DNA of 64,000 nt from Flavobacterium microcysteis (GTDB taxonomy: Bacteria > Bacteroidota > Bacteroidia > Flavobacteriales > Flavobacteriaceae), in contig NZ_VFJE01000055.1 of NCBI RefSeq assembly GCF_006385255.1, positions 248,001 to 312,000 of the forward strand, given 5' to 3'. The notes beneath the pieces are model-generated. The model searched no databases. It worked only from the letters and a program-made list of their open reading frames with translations, and was not told where the DNA came from. Shown in pieces: positions 49,484 through 58,832 of this stretch (position 1 is the first letter of the stretch; each line of letters starts with the position of its first letter). The position numbers were made by a program, and so were the translations under genes.

Positions 49484-50644
49484 ATGGAGAATTTTAAAAT
49501 GATAGCCAAGACTTTTTTCGGATTTGAAGAAATTTTGGCAAAAGAATTGCAGATTTTAGGCGCACAAAATGTAGAACAGGGCGTAAGGATGGTCAGCTTT
49601 GTAGGAGATAAAGGATTTATGTATAAGGCCAATCTTGCGTTGCGTACAGCTTTGAAAATTTTAAAGCCGATTTATCACTTCAGAGCAACCAACGAACAAT
49701 CGTTATATAAAGGAATTTCGGGCATCGATTGGTCGCAGCACTTAAATGCGAACCGTACTTTTGTGATTGATACTACCGTGCATTCGGATTATTTTAAACA
49801 CTCGCAATTTGTCTCTCAAAAATGTAAGGATGCTATTGTAGACCAGTTCAGGAGCAAGACTGGTGCACGACCAAGCGTTGACAAAGATTATCCGGATTTG
49901 AGAATCAACATCCATATCGATAGAGATCAGGTTTCGGTAGCTTTAGATACTTCCGGAAATTCCCTGCATCAGAGAGGTTACAGAATCGCTACCAATATAG
50001 CACCAATTAATGAAGTACTGGCGGCTGGAATGTTACTGCTTTCCGGCTGGGACGGGCAAGGGCATTTTTTAGATCCAATGTGTGGTTCAGGAACTATTTT
50101 GGCTGAAGCAGCAATGATTGCCTGCAATATTCCGGCGAACCTGAACAGAAGAGAATTTGCTTTTGAAAAATGGAATGACTGGGATAACGACCTTTTTGAC
50201 CAGATTGTAGATTCCTTATTGAAAAAAGTAAGGGAATTTCATTATACGATTCAGGGTTATGATAAGGCTCCATCAGCGGTTTTAAAAGCAAAAGACAATA
50301 TCAAAAACGCCAACCTGGACGAGTATGTTTCTATAGCAGAGAAAAACTTCTTCGACACTGAAAAAGCTATACAAGGACCGTTGCATATGGTTTTCAATCC
50401 ACCGTATGGCGAACGTCTGGATATAGAAATGGAACGTTTCTATAAAAACATAGGAGATACTTTAAAGCAGAACTATCCTAATACCAATGCATGGTTTATC
50501 ACGGCAAATATTGAAGCATTGAAATATGTAGGGCTTAGACCTTCCAGAAAAATCAAACTATTCAACGGAAGTTTGGAAGCAAGACTGGTGAAGTATGAAA
50601 TGTATGAAGGCAGTAAAAAAGGCAAATATATCCAAGCGGATTGA
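49484..50644 (+). CDS. THUMP-domain 23S rRNA methyltransferase (RlmL N-terminal type)
   Basis: A 386-residue protein. The N-terminal part (residues ~1-160) contains a THUMP RNA-binding domain (ANLALRTALKILKPI). A class I methyltransferase follows with LDPMCGSGTILAEAA near residue 198 and the NPPY-type motif VFNPPYGERL near 304, typical of guanine-N2 methylation. This matches the RlmL half that methylates 23S rRNA at G2445. The stop TGA overlaps the next gene's ATG by one base, so the AraC gene is cotranscribed. Confidence 0.9.
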   Translation: MENFKMIAKTFFGFEEILAKELQILGAQNVEQGVRMVSFVGDKGFMYKANLALRTALKILKPIYHFRATNEQSLYKGISGIDWSQHLNANRTFVIDTTVHSDYFKHSQFVSQKCKDAIVDQFRSKTGARPSVDKDYPDLRINIHIDRDQVSVALDTSGNSLHQRGYRIATNIAPINEVLAAGMLLLSGWDGQGHFLDPMCGSGTILAEAAMIACNIPANLNRREFAFEKWNDWDNDLFDQIVDSLLKKVREFHYTIQGYDKAPSAVLKAKDNIKNANLDEYVSIAEKNFFDTEKAIQGPLHMVFNPPYGERLDIEMERFYKNIGDTLKQNYPNTNAWFITANIEALKYVGLRPSRKIKLFNGSLEARLVKYEMYEGSKKGKYIQAD

Positions 50645-51483
50645 TGATGGAAAAATTTATTTCTGTACAGCCTAAAAGTGAAATAATCAGGAAGTATATT
50701 GCTTATTATTATTTCCATAGCTGTACCGATACTAAATTTGAAAAATCATTTGTTTTTTACCCGAATTATAAAAATGCACTAACGGTTTACAAGAATGCTG
50801 AAATTCTATTGTCTGAAGAAGGGACAACCGTTTCAGGTTCTAAGATGGAACAGTATAGTGTTTTATATACTACAAACCTTGATAAAAGCATTCGGGTTCA
50901 ATTTAAAGGTGCGTTTGACAAGATAGGAGTTGTTTTTGCTCCGTTAGGACTCAATCATTTCGTTGAAAATCCTCTTTTTGAAGTTCATTCGGAAAGAATA
51001 GGCTATTTTGATTATTTCGGTCTTCCTTTTCAAAAATGCATCACAGCTGTTTTTGAAGAGAATAACGAATCTGAAAAAGTAAGACTTCTGGATTCTTTTT
51101 TTGAAAGTAGACTGACAGATTTTAATGTTCCTATTCTTGAAAAAGCGGTATATGAAATCCTAACATCTGGCGGACTGGCCAAAGTTTCAGAGCTTTCGGA
51201 GAAATTAATGACAAACCGGAAAACACTACTGCGATTGTTTCAAAAACACCTGTTGTGTTCTGTTGAAGAATATAAAAAGATGGTGCGATTCCGACAGGCA
51301 ATTAATTTTTCACAAGAACAAAACGGATCGAATACGCTTACTGAAATTGCTCTTTTCAGCCAATATTACGATCAGGCCGACTTTATCCGCCAATTCAAAT
51401 CCATTGCAAAAGAATCTCCTAAAAAAGTCATTCCTTCTATTTCAAAACTAGGAAGTGAAGACACGTATTGGAAATTGGAATAA
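50644..51483 (+). CDS. AraC-family transcriptional regulator
   Basis: A 279-residue regulator. The C-terminal ~90 residues contain two helix-turn-helix motifs (GLAKVSELSEKLMTNRKTLLRLFQKHLL and LTEIALFSQYYDQADFIRQFKSIAKESPKKV). The N-terminal domain (residues ~1-150) has a strand-rich ligand-binding-like region: FKGAFDKIGVVFAPLGLNHF. The ATG at 50644 overlaps the preceding stop by one base; a TTG at 50641 is also in frame. Ligand and targets are unknown. Confidence 0.88.
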   Translation: MMEKFISVQPKSEIIRKYIAYYYFHSCTDTKFEKSFVFYPNYKNALTVYKNAEILLSEEGTTVSGSKMEQYSVLYTTNLDKSIRVQFKGAFDKIGVVFAPLGLNHFVENPLFEVHSERIGYFDYFGLPFQKCITAVFEENNESEKVRLLDSFFESRLTDFNVPILEKAVYEILTSGGLAKVSELSEKLMTNRKTLLRLFQKHLLCSVEEYKKMVRFRQAINFSQEQNGSNTLTEIALFSQYYDQADFIRQFKSIAKESPKKVIPSISKLGSEDTYWKLE

Positions 51484-51547
51484 TGTCTCAATCCTACAAT
51501 TAATTGCAAGGAATTAGGCTTTAATTTGTCCAACTTAAACAAAAGTT

Positions 51548-52810
51548 ATGGTATCCAGAGTTCTATTTATTGTATGTTTTTTCTACTTCCAATTTGCATT
51601 TTCACAGGAAAGCAAGCAGGATTATCTTTCAAAAAATAAATTTGACCTGAACAAGCTATCTGAATTTCCACAGTCGGGAATAAAAATCATTGGTTTTGGT
51701 GCCTATCATGGAAGCGCAAAAACAGACGAAGCGGAACTTTTGCTGCTACAGGCTGTTTTGAAAAACAACAATGTCCGATTTTACTTTCTGGAGACGGATT
51801 ATAGCATTGCTTATTATTTTAATGAATACCTGCAAAATGGTGATGAAAAACTGTTGAAAGATTTGATAATTACTTACGGAACGAGAGTGCCGCAGGAACG
51901 TTCTGTAGAAGCTTTTAAGAAATGGAAAAACCTAAAGGCTATAAATGATAAGTTACCAACGGATAAGAAAATAAAAGTTCTTGGTGCTGATCCTATTGTA
52001 ACCTATAAATATACATGCAGACATTTGCTTTTATTGGCTGATGCAGAAGCAAACCAATGGAAAAAGCTATCAGAACTAAAAGGAATGGTTGAAAAGGATA
52101 CTGCAAATTATTCACCCTATAAAGAAAGCTATTCTAAAAAAATGCTGAGGGAATTTGTTGCGGATTATGAATTGAATACAAAAAGCTATGAGCGATTCAT
52201 CAAAGACCCAAAGCAATTTGATTATCTGATTGGGACTATAAAAGCAAGTTTTGAAGAACTTTCAAGAGAAGAAAGTATTTATACTAATTACATCGCACTT
52301 TCAAAGATGTACAACTATGATGAAGGAGTGAAGTTTTTCAGATATGGGTTTGCCCATTTGATGAAAATAAGAGAAGAAGATCATTTTGCCTCGTTTTTTA
52401 CCCAATTGATTGAAAATGGAGTTTATAAAAAAGAAGAAATAGTTTCGGTTTTGGGCTATCTTACCAAATCGAGAGTGCTTTGGGATGATGTTTTTGATAA
52501 GCAGGGAAACTATAAAAAATCGACTACAAAAGGCGGTTTTGGCATTGGAGACTATAGCAAAGAGTACTTTAAAGGAATTGGCGAACTGAAAAAACAGAAG
52601 ATTTCAGACCTTACACTTTTTAGATTGAACCAATCTGAAAATCCTTATCAGCAAAGCAGTTGTTCTGATTTGATAGAAGTAATAATGACGCCTAAGCCTA
52701 AAAACCAAATAGACTACAGCAAAAAAAGCACGGCGGGTTTTATTGACTATGCCATTTTGTTAAGCCATTCAAAAGCCAATACTTCTGTCTTTAAACTTTC
52801 GGAAGAATAA
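51548..52810 (+). CDS. Secreted erythromycin esterase/TIKI-like protein
   Basis: A 420-residue protein with a signal peptide (VSRVLFIVCFFYFQFAFS). After it, IIGFGAYHGSAKTDEAELLLLQAV near residue 47 and FYFLETDYSIAYYFNEYL near 79 match the first conserved strand and helix of the erythromycin esterase superfamily, although the usual glutamate three residues before the histidine is glycine here. The remaining ~300 residues are divergent. Substrate and activity are unknown; drug inactivation should not be assumed. It is 64 bp after the AraC gene and may be regulated by it. Confidence 0.55.
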   Translation: MVSRVLFIVCFFYFQFAFSQESKQDYLSKNKFDLNKLSEFPQSGIKIIGFGAYHGSAKTDEAELLLLQAVLKNNNVRFYFLETDYSIAYYFNEYLQNGDEKLLKDLIITYGTRVPQERSVEAFKKWKNLKAINDKLPTDKKIKVLGADPIVTYKYTCRHLLLLADAEANQWKKLSELKGMVEKDTANYSPYKESYSKKMLREFVADYELNTKSYERFIKDPKQFDYLIGTIKASFEELSREESIYTNYIALSKMYNYDEGVKFFRYGFAHLMKIREEDHFASFFTQLIENGVYKKEEIVSVLGYLTKSRVLWDDVFDKQGNYKKSTTKGGFGIGDYSKEYFKGIGELKKQKISDLTLFRLNQSENPYQQSSCSDLIEVIMTPKPKNQIDYSKKSTAGFIDYAILLSHSKANTSVFKLSEE

Positions 52811-52860
52811 TTTTATGGTTAGCTTTGCAGAACTGGAAATTAATCTAACGAATTTTTACA

Positions 52861-53094
52861 ATGACTCTAAAGACAAAAGCTTTCCTTTTTCAATTATTAT
52901 CTTTTGCGATTTTGTTTATCATTTTCCGTTTCCTCGTTGCGGCTTATACCAACTTGCAAGGATTCTGGATTCCTGTAACAGCTTTTATGGTTGCAACACT
53001 TCTTTCACCTCAATTTCAGTCGGTAAAAACAAATGATGGCGAAAAGCTTTTTATGAAATGGATTTTCATGAAAGGAATCAGGCAGATTAAATAG
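52861..53094 (+). CDS. Small membrane protein, 77 aa
   Basis: Two hydrophobic segments, AFLFQLLSFAILFIIFRFLVA and FWIPVTAFMVATLLS, and a basic C-terminus (KGIRQIK). An overlapping ORF from 52815 in another frame is rejected because it has no such structure. It starts 50 bp after the esterase-like gene and stops 1 bp before the converging DUF6048-like gene. Function is unknown. Confidence 0.65.
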   Translation: MTLKTKAFLFQLLSFAILFIIFRFLVAAYTNLQGFWIPVTAFMVATLLSPQFQSVKTNDGEKLFMKWIFMKGIRQIK

Positions 53095-53095
53095 C

Positions 53096-53842
53096 CTATT
53101 CTTTCTTTTTGCCTTTATCCTTGTCTTCGGTCTTAGGAAGATTCTGCTTTTTATAGATAGGAATAAAGTAGCTTACGGTATAGTTGAAGCCTACACCAAA
53201 GTCACCGTCATAAGTACGGTTAAAGCCTGGAATATAAAGATTGTCAAAATCACTTGGTTTTTTGTTAGAAACCAAACGGTTCATTCGTAATGTAAAGCCC
53301 ATGAAGAAATTGTCAAAAACTTGGGCCTTCACGCCGGCTACAAACTCTACCCAATGAGCCGAAAGTCCGGAGTATTTTCTTGAAACATTAATTACATCCG
53401 ATTCGTCAAAATAAGGATGAGGATTGTAAATAGAATAGCTGTTCAGTTCCTGAGTAAAAGAACTAAAGCCATAACGCATTCCCAGCGTAATCATGTTTTC
53501 CATATCCAGCCAGTTTTTGTAGATATTATAGTCAAAACCGGCTTTAAAATAGGTTCCTTTTGTCGTAAAATTTAATTGAGGCTCGTCAGTCGTTTTGTTT
53601 TCATTTCCAACTTCCCCTGCAATATAGATTTTTTGCGTCAGACGGTAATCGCCTGTAATCTCAAAACCTTTATAGTCACTGTCATATATTGACCTGGCAA
53701 TTTTATATAAGTCAGTACCAACACGTAGTCCGTAGCGCTCAGTCGTGGGAATAATGGTATCCTTTTTTTTGTCTTGTGCAAAAGCGGATAATGAAATCAG
53801 CACTAAAGCCAGATTAAAAATAGATTTTAATGTGTATTTCAT
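53096..53842 (-). CDS. DUF6048-like outer-membrane beta-barrel protein
   Basis: A 248-residue protein with a signal peptide (KYTLKSIFNLALVLISLSAFAQ). The rest is a series of amphipathic strands such as YGLRVGTDLYKIA, YKGFEITGDYRL, TYFKAGFDYNIY and FFMGFTLRMNRLVS, typical of a small outer-membrane barrel. The tail is lysine- and aspartate-rich. I believe this is DUF6048, which often follows a DUF6452 gene and rlmD in Flavobacteriia. Its start overlaps the DUF6452-like gene by 29 bp. Confidence 0.75.
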   Translation of the reverse strand: MKYTLKSIFNLALVLISLSAFAQDKKKDTIIPTTERYGLRVGTDLYKIARSIYDSDYKGFEITGDYRLTQKIYIAGEVGNENKTTDEPQLNFTTKGTYFKAGFDYNIYKNWLDMENMITLGMRYGFSSFTQELNSYSIYNPHPYFDESDVINVSRKYSGLSAHWVEFVAGVKAQVFDNFFMGFTLRMNRLVSNKKPSDFDNLYIPGFNRTYDGDFGVGFNYTVSYFIPIYKKQNLPKTEDKDKGKKKE

Positions 53843-54359
53843 TTTCAGTTTCTATGTTAGGTGTTTCGACAACAATATTGCTTATCCATCGACTATTGTC
53901 AACAGAGCTAGGTTCTTGTAATGGACTATCGGTCAAAGTAAAATTGGTCTTATAGCCACAAGCTCTGGAAACATAAATTTCTTTTGTGGTATAATTGAAG
54001 GTAATCTTGTCCGCATTGCGGATAGCTGGATTCGCATTGGTCGAATTCTGAGTAAGCGTATATTCTACCGTTCCTCCTGTGATTTTTAAAGGTAGTCCAA
54101 TTTTATTTGCGCTGGTCAGATAACGTTTAGGATCTGTCGATGCCAACCCATCATTAAAAACAACGGCTGTCGTCATTCCTGTTGCTTCAGCTTTAAGGTC
54201 GGTAACAGGTTTTAAGATAGCTGGATTGTCTTTTTCACGGAATTCAATCATCAGTCTTGGAGTAGTAGGAGTCGTTCCGGCACAGATATCATCCTTTTCA
54301 CAGCCAAAAAAGCAGAGAGCTATAAAAAGTGCCGTAATTATATTTTGAATCTTCTTCAT
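53814..54359 (-). CDS. DUF6452-like lipoprotein
   Basis: 181 residues from the ATG at 54359. Type II signal KKIQNIITALFIALCFFGC with the lipid-modified cysteine at residue 20. The mature domain contains ICAGTTPTTPRLMIEFREKDNP and CGYKTNFTL; the cysteines at IC and CGY may pair. I believe this is the DUF6452 family. It lies 4 bp after the rlmD stop, so the three genes rlmD, DUF6452, DUF6048 form one operon. Function is unknown. Confidence 0.75.
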   Translation of the reverse strand: MKKIQNIITALFIALCFFGCEKDDICAGTTPTTPRLMIEFREKDNPAILKPVTDLKAEATGMTTAVVFNDGLASTDPKRYLTSANKIGLPLKITGGTVEYTLTQNSTNANPAIRNADKITFNYTTKEIYVSRACGYKTNFTLTDSPLQEPSSVDNSRWISNIVVETPNIETENEIHIKIYF

Positions 54360-54363
54360 CAAT

Positions 54364-55776
54364 TTATCTTTTTTCCAAAAGTACAACATTTTCAACGTGA
54401 TGCGTTTGCGGGAACATATCTACCGGGCGTACTTTTGCCACTTTGTAAAATTCATCCATTAAAGCAAGATCGCGAGCCTGTGTTGCTGAATTACAGCTTA
54501 CATATACGACTCTTTTTGGAGCGATCTTTAAAATCTGCTCAATAACATCTTTGTGCATACCATCTCTTGGAGGATCGGTAATAATTACGTCCGGTTTCCC
54601 GTGCTGAGCAATAAAGGCCTCATTGAAAACCACTTTCATGTCACCCACAAAAAACTCACAATTGGTAATATTGTTGCGTTTTGCATTTTCTTTAGCATCA
54701 GCAATAGCTTCAGGAACGGCTTCAACACCAATTACTTTTCCTGCTTTTTTAGAGACAAATTGTGCGATGGTTCCCGTTCCCGTATATAAGTCATATACCA
54801 ATTCATTGCCTGTCAGGCCGGCAAAATCACGGGTAATTTTATATAATTCATAAGCCTGGTCAGAATTGGTCTGGTAGAACGATTTGGCATTAATGCTAAA
54901 TTTAAGGCCTTCCATTTCTTCCAGTATATAATCCCTTCCATGAAATAAAATTACATCCTGATCATAAATCGTATCGTTAGGTTTGCTATTGATCACATAC
55001 TGTAACGATTTGATATTTGGGAATTTTTCCAAAAGGAAGTTTAGCAATGCTTCTCTTTGTTCTTTGTTTTCTTCAAAAAACTGAATCAATACCATGATTT
55101 CGCCCGTTGAAGCAGTACGAATCATCAAGGTACGCAAAAGACCTTCGTGGCTTCTTGGATTAAAAAATGCCAGACCATGCTCGTTGGCATAATCTCGTAT
55201 TGAATTACGGATAGCGTTAGAAGGATCTTCCTGAAGATGACATTCAGTAATGTCTAAAATCTTATCCCACATTTTTGGAATATGGAAACCAAGGGCATTT
55301 CTGTTACCCAAATCTTCATCACTTTCAATCTCTTTTTCAGTTAGCCATCGGGCGTTTGAAAACGAAAATTCCATTTTATTTCTGTAAAAGAACTGTTTTT
55401 CAGAACCCAGGATAGGTTCAAAATCAGGTAATTCGATTTTACCAATTCGTTTTAGATGGTTGAAAACTTCGTTGTTTTTGTAAAATAGCTGTTTTTCATA
55501 AGCCATATTCTGCCATTTGCAGCCTCCACAAGCACCAAAATGCTGGCAAACCGGCTCAACTCTGTCTGTAGAAAATTCATGAAAAGCAATGGCTTTTCCT
55601 TCATAATAGGCTTTTCTCTTTTTAAAAGTCTGTATGTCAACTACATCTCCAGGTACGACATTCGGAATAAAAATTACTTTTCCGTCCGGTGCCTTAGCTA
55701 CTGAAACTCCTTTGGCACCTGCATCCAGCACCTTAATATTTTCAAAAACGATCTTGTCTGTCTTCTTTCTTCCCAT
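54364..55776 (-). CDS. rlmD: 23S rRNA (uracil-C5)-methyltransferase RlmD
   Basis: A 470-residue RNA uridine methyltransferase of the TrmA/RlmD family. The N-terminal TRAM-like domain (KAPDGKVIFIPNVVPGDVVDI) leads to four Fe-S cysteines: CQHFGACGGCKWQ and a later CHLQE. The methyltransferase core has VYDLYTGTGTIAQF, VIITDPPRDGMHKD and VYVSCNSATQARD with the catalytic cysteine. The ATG at 55776 was chosen; the longer ORF start adds a non-family tail. Confidence 0.93.
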   Translation of the reverse strand: MGRKKTDKIVFENIKVLDAGAKGVSVAKAPDGKVIFIPNVVPGDVVDIQTFKKRKAYYEGKAIAFHEFSTDRVEPVCQHFGACGGCKWQNMAYEKQLFYKNNEVFNHLKRIGKIELPDFEPILGSEKQFFYRNKMEFSFSNARWLTEKEIESDEDLGNRNALGFHIPKMWDKILDITECHLQEDPSNAIRNSIRDYANEHGLAFFNPRSHEGLLRTLMIRTASTGEIMVLIQFFEENKEQREALLNFLLEKFPNIKSLQYVINSKPNDTIYDQDVILFHGRDYILEEMEGLKFSINAKSFYQTNSDQAYELYKITRDFAGLTGNELVYDLYTGTGTIAQFVSKKAGKVIGVEAVPEAIADAKENAKRNNITNCEFFVGDMKVVFNEAFIAQHGKPDVIITDPPRDGMHKDVIEQILKIAPKRVVYVSCNSATQARDLALMDEFYKVAKVRPVDMFPQTHHVENVVLLEKR

Positions 55777-55879
55777 ACGGCAAAAATAAGTGATTGTTCT
55801 GTTTTTTGAATTGAAATTAAGAAAATTTTTCGGGTTTGATTTTCGGAGCATTATAGGGTAATTTTTAGCCTGTATTAAA

Positions 55880-55909
55880 TTGTTTAGGATGCTGTTTTTT
55901 ATAAATTTG
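55880..55909 (+). promoter_or_regulatory. Promoter of the DUF1697 gene
   Basis: TTG (55880-55882), 19 bp, TAAATTTG (55902-55909), 25 bp upstream of the ATG at 55935. This is one of the clearest promoters in the window. Confidence 0.7.
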
Positions 55910-55934
55910 GAAAGAAATTTTAAAAAAGAAAATC

Positions 55935-56492
55935 ATGAAATCGTATGTAGCCCTGCTTAGAGGAATCAATGTAAGTGGTCAAAAGTTGATTAAAATGGAA
56001 ACTTTAAGAAAAGTAGTGGAAGATTTTGGTTTTCAAAATGTTAAAACTTATATACAAAGCGGAAATATTCTTTTTGATACTTCAGGAAACTCAACTCCTG
56101 AACTATTAGAAGAGCAAATCCATGAGCTGATTAAAACACATTTCGGTTTTGATGTTTCGGTTGTGGTAACAGATAAGGAAATGCTACAGTGGGTTTCGAA
56201 AAGTAATCCCTATTTAAAAGAAAAAGATATTGATTTGAAAAAATTATATATTACTTTTTTGGGTACGGAACCTGCAAAAGAAAATATAGAAGCGTTGCAT
56301 AATGCAAGCTTTGAGCCTGATGAGATTATCATAAACAAAAGGGTAATCTTTATGAAATACAATAATCCGGCGGGCAATTCAAAACTTAACAATAAGCTAA
56401 TCGAAAACAAGCTAAAAGTAACGGCGACTGCACGAAACTGGAATACGACATTGAAGCTATTGGCGCTTTTTGAAGAAAGAGAAGCTTCCTGA
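55935..56492 (+). CDS. DUF1697 family protein
   Basis: A 185-residue protein starting KSYVALLRGINVSGQK, the DUF1697 signature. Other conserved segments are FGFQNVKTYIQSGNILFD, TFLGTEP and NNPAGNSKLNNKLIENKLKVTATARNWNTTLKLLAL. No signal peptide. The family is widespread and uncharacterised. It is monocistronic with its own promoter. Confidence 0.92.
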   Translation: MKSYVALLRGINVSGQKLIKMETLRKVVEDFGFQNVKTYIQSGNILFDTSGNSTPELLEEQIHELIKTHFGFDVSVVVTDKEMLQWVSKSNPYLKEKDIDLKKLYITFLGTEPAKENIEALHNASFEPDEIIINKRVIFMKYNNPAGNSKLNNKLIENKLKVTATARNWNTTLKLLALFEEREAS

Positions 56493-56576
56493 AGTTCTTT
56501 TGTTAAAGTTTATAAAATTTGATTTCTTTCCATTTTTGATTGTTGTAATTTTAGGATAAACAAATCTACAACAGCC

Positions 56577-56993
56577 ATGAAAAGAAATGCTACAGCAGTT
56601 TGGGAAGGTTCGCTCAAAGAAGGAAACGGAAAGATTTCTACCCAGAGCACAGTTTTGAGTAATGCTCAATATTCGTTTAAGACTCGTTTCGAACATGGAA
56701 ACGGAACAAATCCCGAAGAGCTGATTGCAGCAGCGCATGCCGGCTGCTTTACGATGCAGTTGACAGCCTATTTGAATGAAGCAGGTTTTAGAGTAGCTTC
56801 TATCGAAACCAAATGTGATATTGATTTTCAGGACGGAAGTGTAGTTGAATCGCATTTATCGGTTATTGGAAGAGTGGATGCGATTTCAACCGACAAATTT
56901 CAGGAGCTGGTGAAAAAAGCAGAAACAACCTGTCCTATTTCCAGATTGCTAAATACAAAAATCACTTCGAATGCCACATTAGTGCTACCATAG
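56577..56993 (+). CDS. OsmC-family peroxiredoxin
   Basis: A 138-residue OsmC/Ohr-type hydroperoxide reductase. The two catalytic cysteines are in [11 protein letters not shown] near residue 60 and [11 protein letters not shown] near 121. [20 protein letters not shown] starts the domain, and [11 protein letters not shown] is the OsmC (rather than Ohr) pattern. It reduces organic hydroperoxides with thiols. Upstream sequence has no clear TAnnTTTG box. Confidence 0.93.
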   Translation: MKRNATAVWEGSLKEGNGKISTQSTVLSNAQYSFKTRFEHGNGTNPEELIAAAHAGCFTMQLTAYLNEAGFRVASIETKCDIDFQDGSVVESHLSVIGRVDAISTDKFQELVKKAETTCPISRLLNTKITSNATLVLP

Positions 56994-57017
56994 TGTTTAC
57001 ATTTTTAAAGAAATATG

Positions 57018-57061
57018 AATCCCATTTTTGCATCTGAAAAGTCAGTTGGAGAAATGGGATT
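57018..57061. promoter_or_regulatory. 10-bp inverted repeat between osmC and rocD
   Basis: AATCCCATTT and AAATGGGATT are perfect complements separated by 24 nt. No T-run follows, so it is not a typical terminator. It lies 28 bp upstream of the rocD promoter and could be an operator or the end of the osmC transcript. Confidence 0.4.
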
Positions 57062-57088
57062 TGCATTTGCTTTAGTCCGCTACAACGA

Positions 57089-57118
57089 TTGAAAATTCAT
57101 TTGAATTCATTAATTTTG
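57089..57118 (+). promoter_or_regulatory. Promoter of rocD
   Basis: TTG (57089-57091), 19 bp, TAATTTTG (57111-57118). Transcription near 57125 gives a leader of about 62 nt. Confidence 0.65.
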
Positions 57119-57186
57119 CAGTGCTATATGGATGATTTCTCTCCACAAGAAGGAATTGATTTTTGAAGAATTAAAATACTTTCACA

Positions 57187-58431
57187 ATGTCAGTTTTAGA
57201 AAAAAACAATGCCTCTGAAGCTATTTCCTTAGAAGACAAATTCGGTGCGCACAATTATCATCCGCTTCCTGTAGTTTTAAGCAGAGGAGAAGGCGTATAC
57301 GTTTGGGATACGGAAGGAAAAAAATACTACGATTTTCTTTCGGCTTATTCTGCCGTAAATCAAGGACACTGCCATCCTAAGATTATCAATGCTTTGGTTA
57401 ACCAGGCACAAACCTTAACGCTTACTTCTAGAGCTTTTTATAATGATAAGTTAGGAAAATACGAAGAGTTCGTAACCCGATATTTTGGTTTTGACAAAGT
57501 GTTGCCAATGAATACCGGTGCGGAAGCAGTTGAGACAGCTATCAAAATCTGCAGAAAATGGGCGTACGAGAAAAACGGAATTCCGGAAAATGAGGCTCAG
57601 ATTATCGTTTGCGATGGAAATTTCCACGGAAGAACAACAACGATTATTTCTTTCTCTAATGATGAGAATGCCCGTAAAAATTTCGGCCCTTATACAGCCG
57701 GATTCATCAATATCAATTATGATGATCTAGAAGCTTTGGAAAAAGCTTTGACAACTCAAAAAAACATCGCTGGTTTCTTGGTAGAGCCTATACAAGGAGA
57801 AGCAGGAGTATATGTGCCGTCTGAAGGTTATTTGGCAAAAGCCAAAGCACTTTGCGAAAAACACAATGTTCTGTTTATTGCAGATGAAGTCCAGACCGGA
57901 ATTGCCAGAACTGGAAAATTACTGGCCGTACACCATGAAAACGTGCAACCGGACATTCTGATACTTGGAAAAGCATTGTCTGGAGGTGCTTATCCGGTTT
58001 CGGCGGTATTGGCAAATGATGAAATTATGAATGTCATAAAGCCGGGACAACACGGTTCTACTTTTGGAGGAAATCCTATTGCGGCGGCTGTTGCTATTGC
58101 GGCTTTGGAAGTTATAACAGAAGAGAAACTTGCTGAAAATGCGGATTATCTTGGGAATATTTTCCGTGAAAAATTAGATGAATACATCAAGACCAGCACT
58201 ATCGCAAGCTTGGTTAGAGGAAAAGGATTGTTGAATGCAGTTGTGATTAATGATACGGAAGAAAGCGATACGGCATGGAATATCTGTCTGGCATTACGTG
58301 ATAACGGACTTCTGGCAAAACCTACACACGGCAATATTATCCGTTTTGCGCCACCTTTGGTTATGAATGAAGAGCAATTGCTGGATTGTGTATCTATTAT
58401 AATCAAGACTCTGAAAGAGTTCGAAAGATAA
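57187..58431 (+). CDS. rocD: Ornithine aminotransferase
   Basis: A 414-residue class III aminotransferase that converts ornithine and 2-oxoglutarate to glutamate semialdehyde and glutamate. The PLP lysine lies in [16 protein letters not shown] near residue 262. Family motifs are [36 protein letters not shown] and [15 protein letters not shown]. Length and N-terminus fit RocD. The gene is monocistronic with its own promoter and terminator; no arginine catabolism genes are nearby. Confidence 0.95.
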   Translation: MSVLEKNNASEAISLEDKFGAHNYHPLPVVLSRGEGVYVWDTEGKKYYDFLSAYSAVNQGHCHPKIINALVNQAQTLTLTSRAFYNDKLGKYEEFVTRYFGFDKVLPMNTGAEAVETAIKICRKWAYEKNGIPENEAQIIVCDGNFHGRTTTIISFSNDENARKNFGPYTAGFININYDDLEALEKALTTQKNIAGFLVEPIQGEAGVYVPSEGYLAKAKALCEKHNVLFIADEVQTGIARTGKLLAVHHENVQPDILILGKALSGGAYPVSAVLANDEIMNVIKPGQHGSTFGGNPIAAAVAIAALEVITEEKLAENADYLGNIFREKLDEYIKTSTIASLVRGKGLLNAVVINDTEESDTAWNICLALRDNGLLAKPTHGNIIRFAPPLVMNEEQLLDCVSIIIKTLKEFER

Positions 58432-58435
58432 AATT

Positions 58436-58466
58436 AAAAAAGCCGCTTTATAGCGGCTTTTTTTTA
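58436..58466. terminator. Terminator of rocD
   Basis: AAGCCGCT / AGCGGCTT stem with a TTAT-type loop, followed by T-run; the A-run on the other strand may serve the converging CCC-motif gene. Confidence 0.85.
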
Positions 58467-58479
58467 TGGTGTGCAATGA

Positions 58480-58812
58480 TTAGCTTCCAAACATCTCTCT
58501 GATTTTAGCTTCCATTAACTGTTGGTCTTGCATTCCTTCAAGTCCAAACGTAGCAATCAACCAAATGAAATAGATTATAGTCAATACGTTAAGAACAATC
58601 CCGATTATAGCCAAAATTTTACCTGTGTTTAGGTTAGAATAGTTAGAATATAATTCAGGGTTTTCAAGATACAGCTTCTTGTCTTTTCCTGCCAATACAA
58701 GTGCTACAATGGCAAGGATTAATCCAATTACACCATAACAACAACATGTTAGGATGGATAGGATTCCTAGAATAAGAACGGCTAATGCATTAGGTAATTT
58801 TTGTTTTTCCAT
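58480..58812 (-). CDS. CCC-motif membrane protein, 110 aa
   Basis: The CCC motif lies in ALAVLILGILSILTCCCYGVIG. Two long hydrophobic stretches flank a short hydrophilic segment (GKDKKLYLENPELYSNYSN), and the C-terminus is GMQDQQLMEAKIREMFGS. I recall this family name for Bacteroidota proteins. Function is unknown. It follows a DUF2752 gene by 20 bp in an operon-like pair. Confidence 0.85.
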   Translation of the reverse strand: MEKQKLPNALAVLILGILSILTCCCYGVIGLILAIVALVLAGKDKKLYLENPELYSNYSNLNTGKILAIIGIVLNVLTIIYFIWLIATFGLEGMQDQQLMEAKIREMFGS

Positions 58813-58832
58813 AGGTAAAAAGATTTAATTGT

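Noticed and set aside
51548-52810. Macrolide resistance esterase
   Set aside because: The active-site glutamate is not conserved and the protein is exported; similarity alone does not support a resistance role.
52815-53036. Alternative ORF overlapping the 77-aa membrane protein
   Set aside because: Different frame with no membrane or signal pattern; the overlapping 52861-53094 frame has two clear hydrophobic helices.
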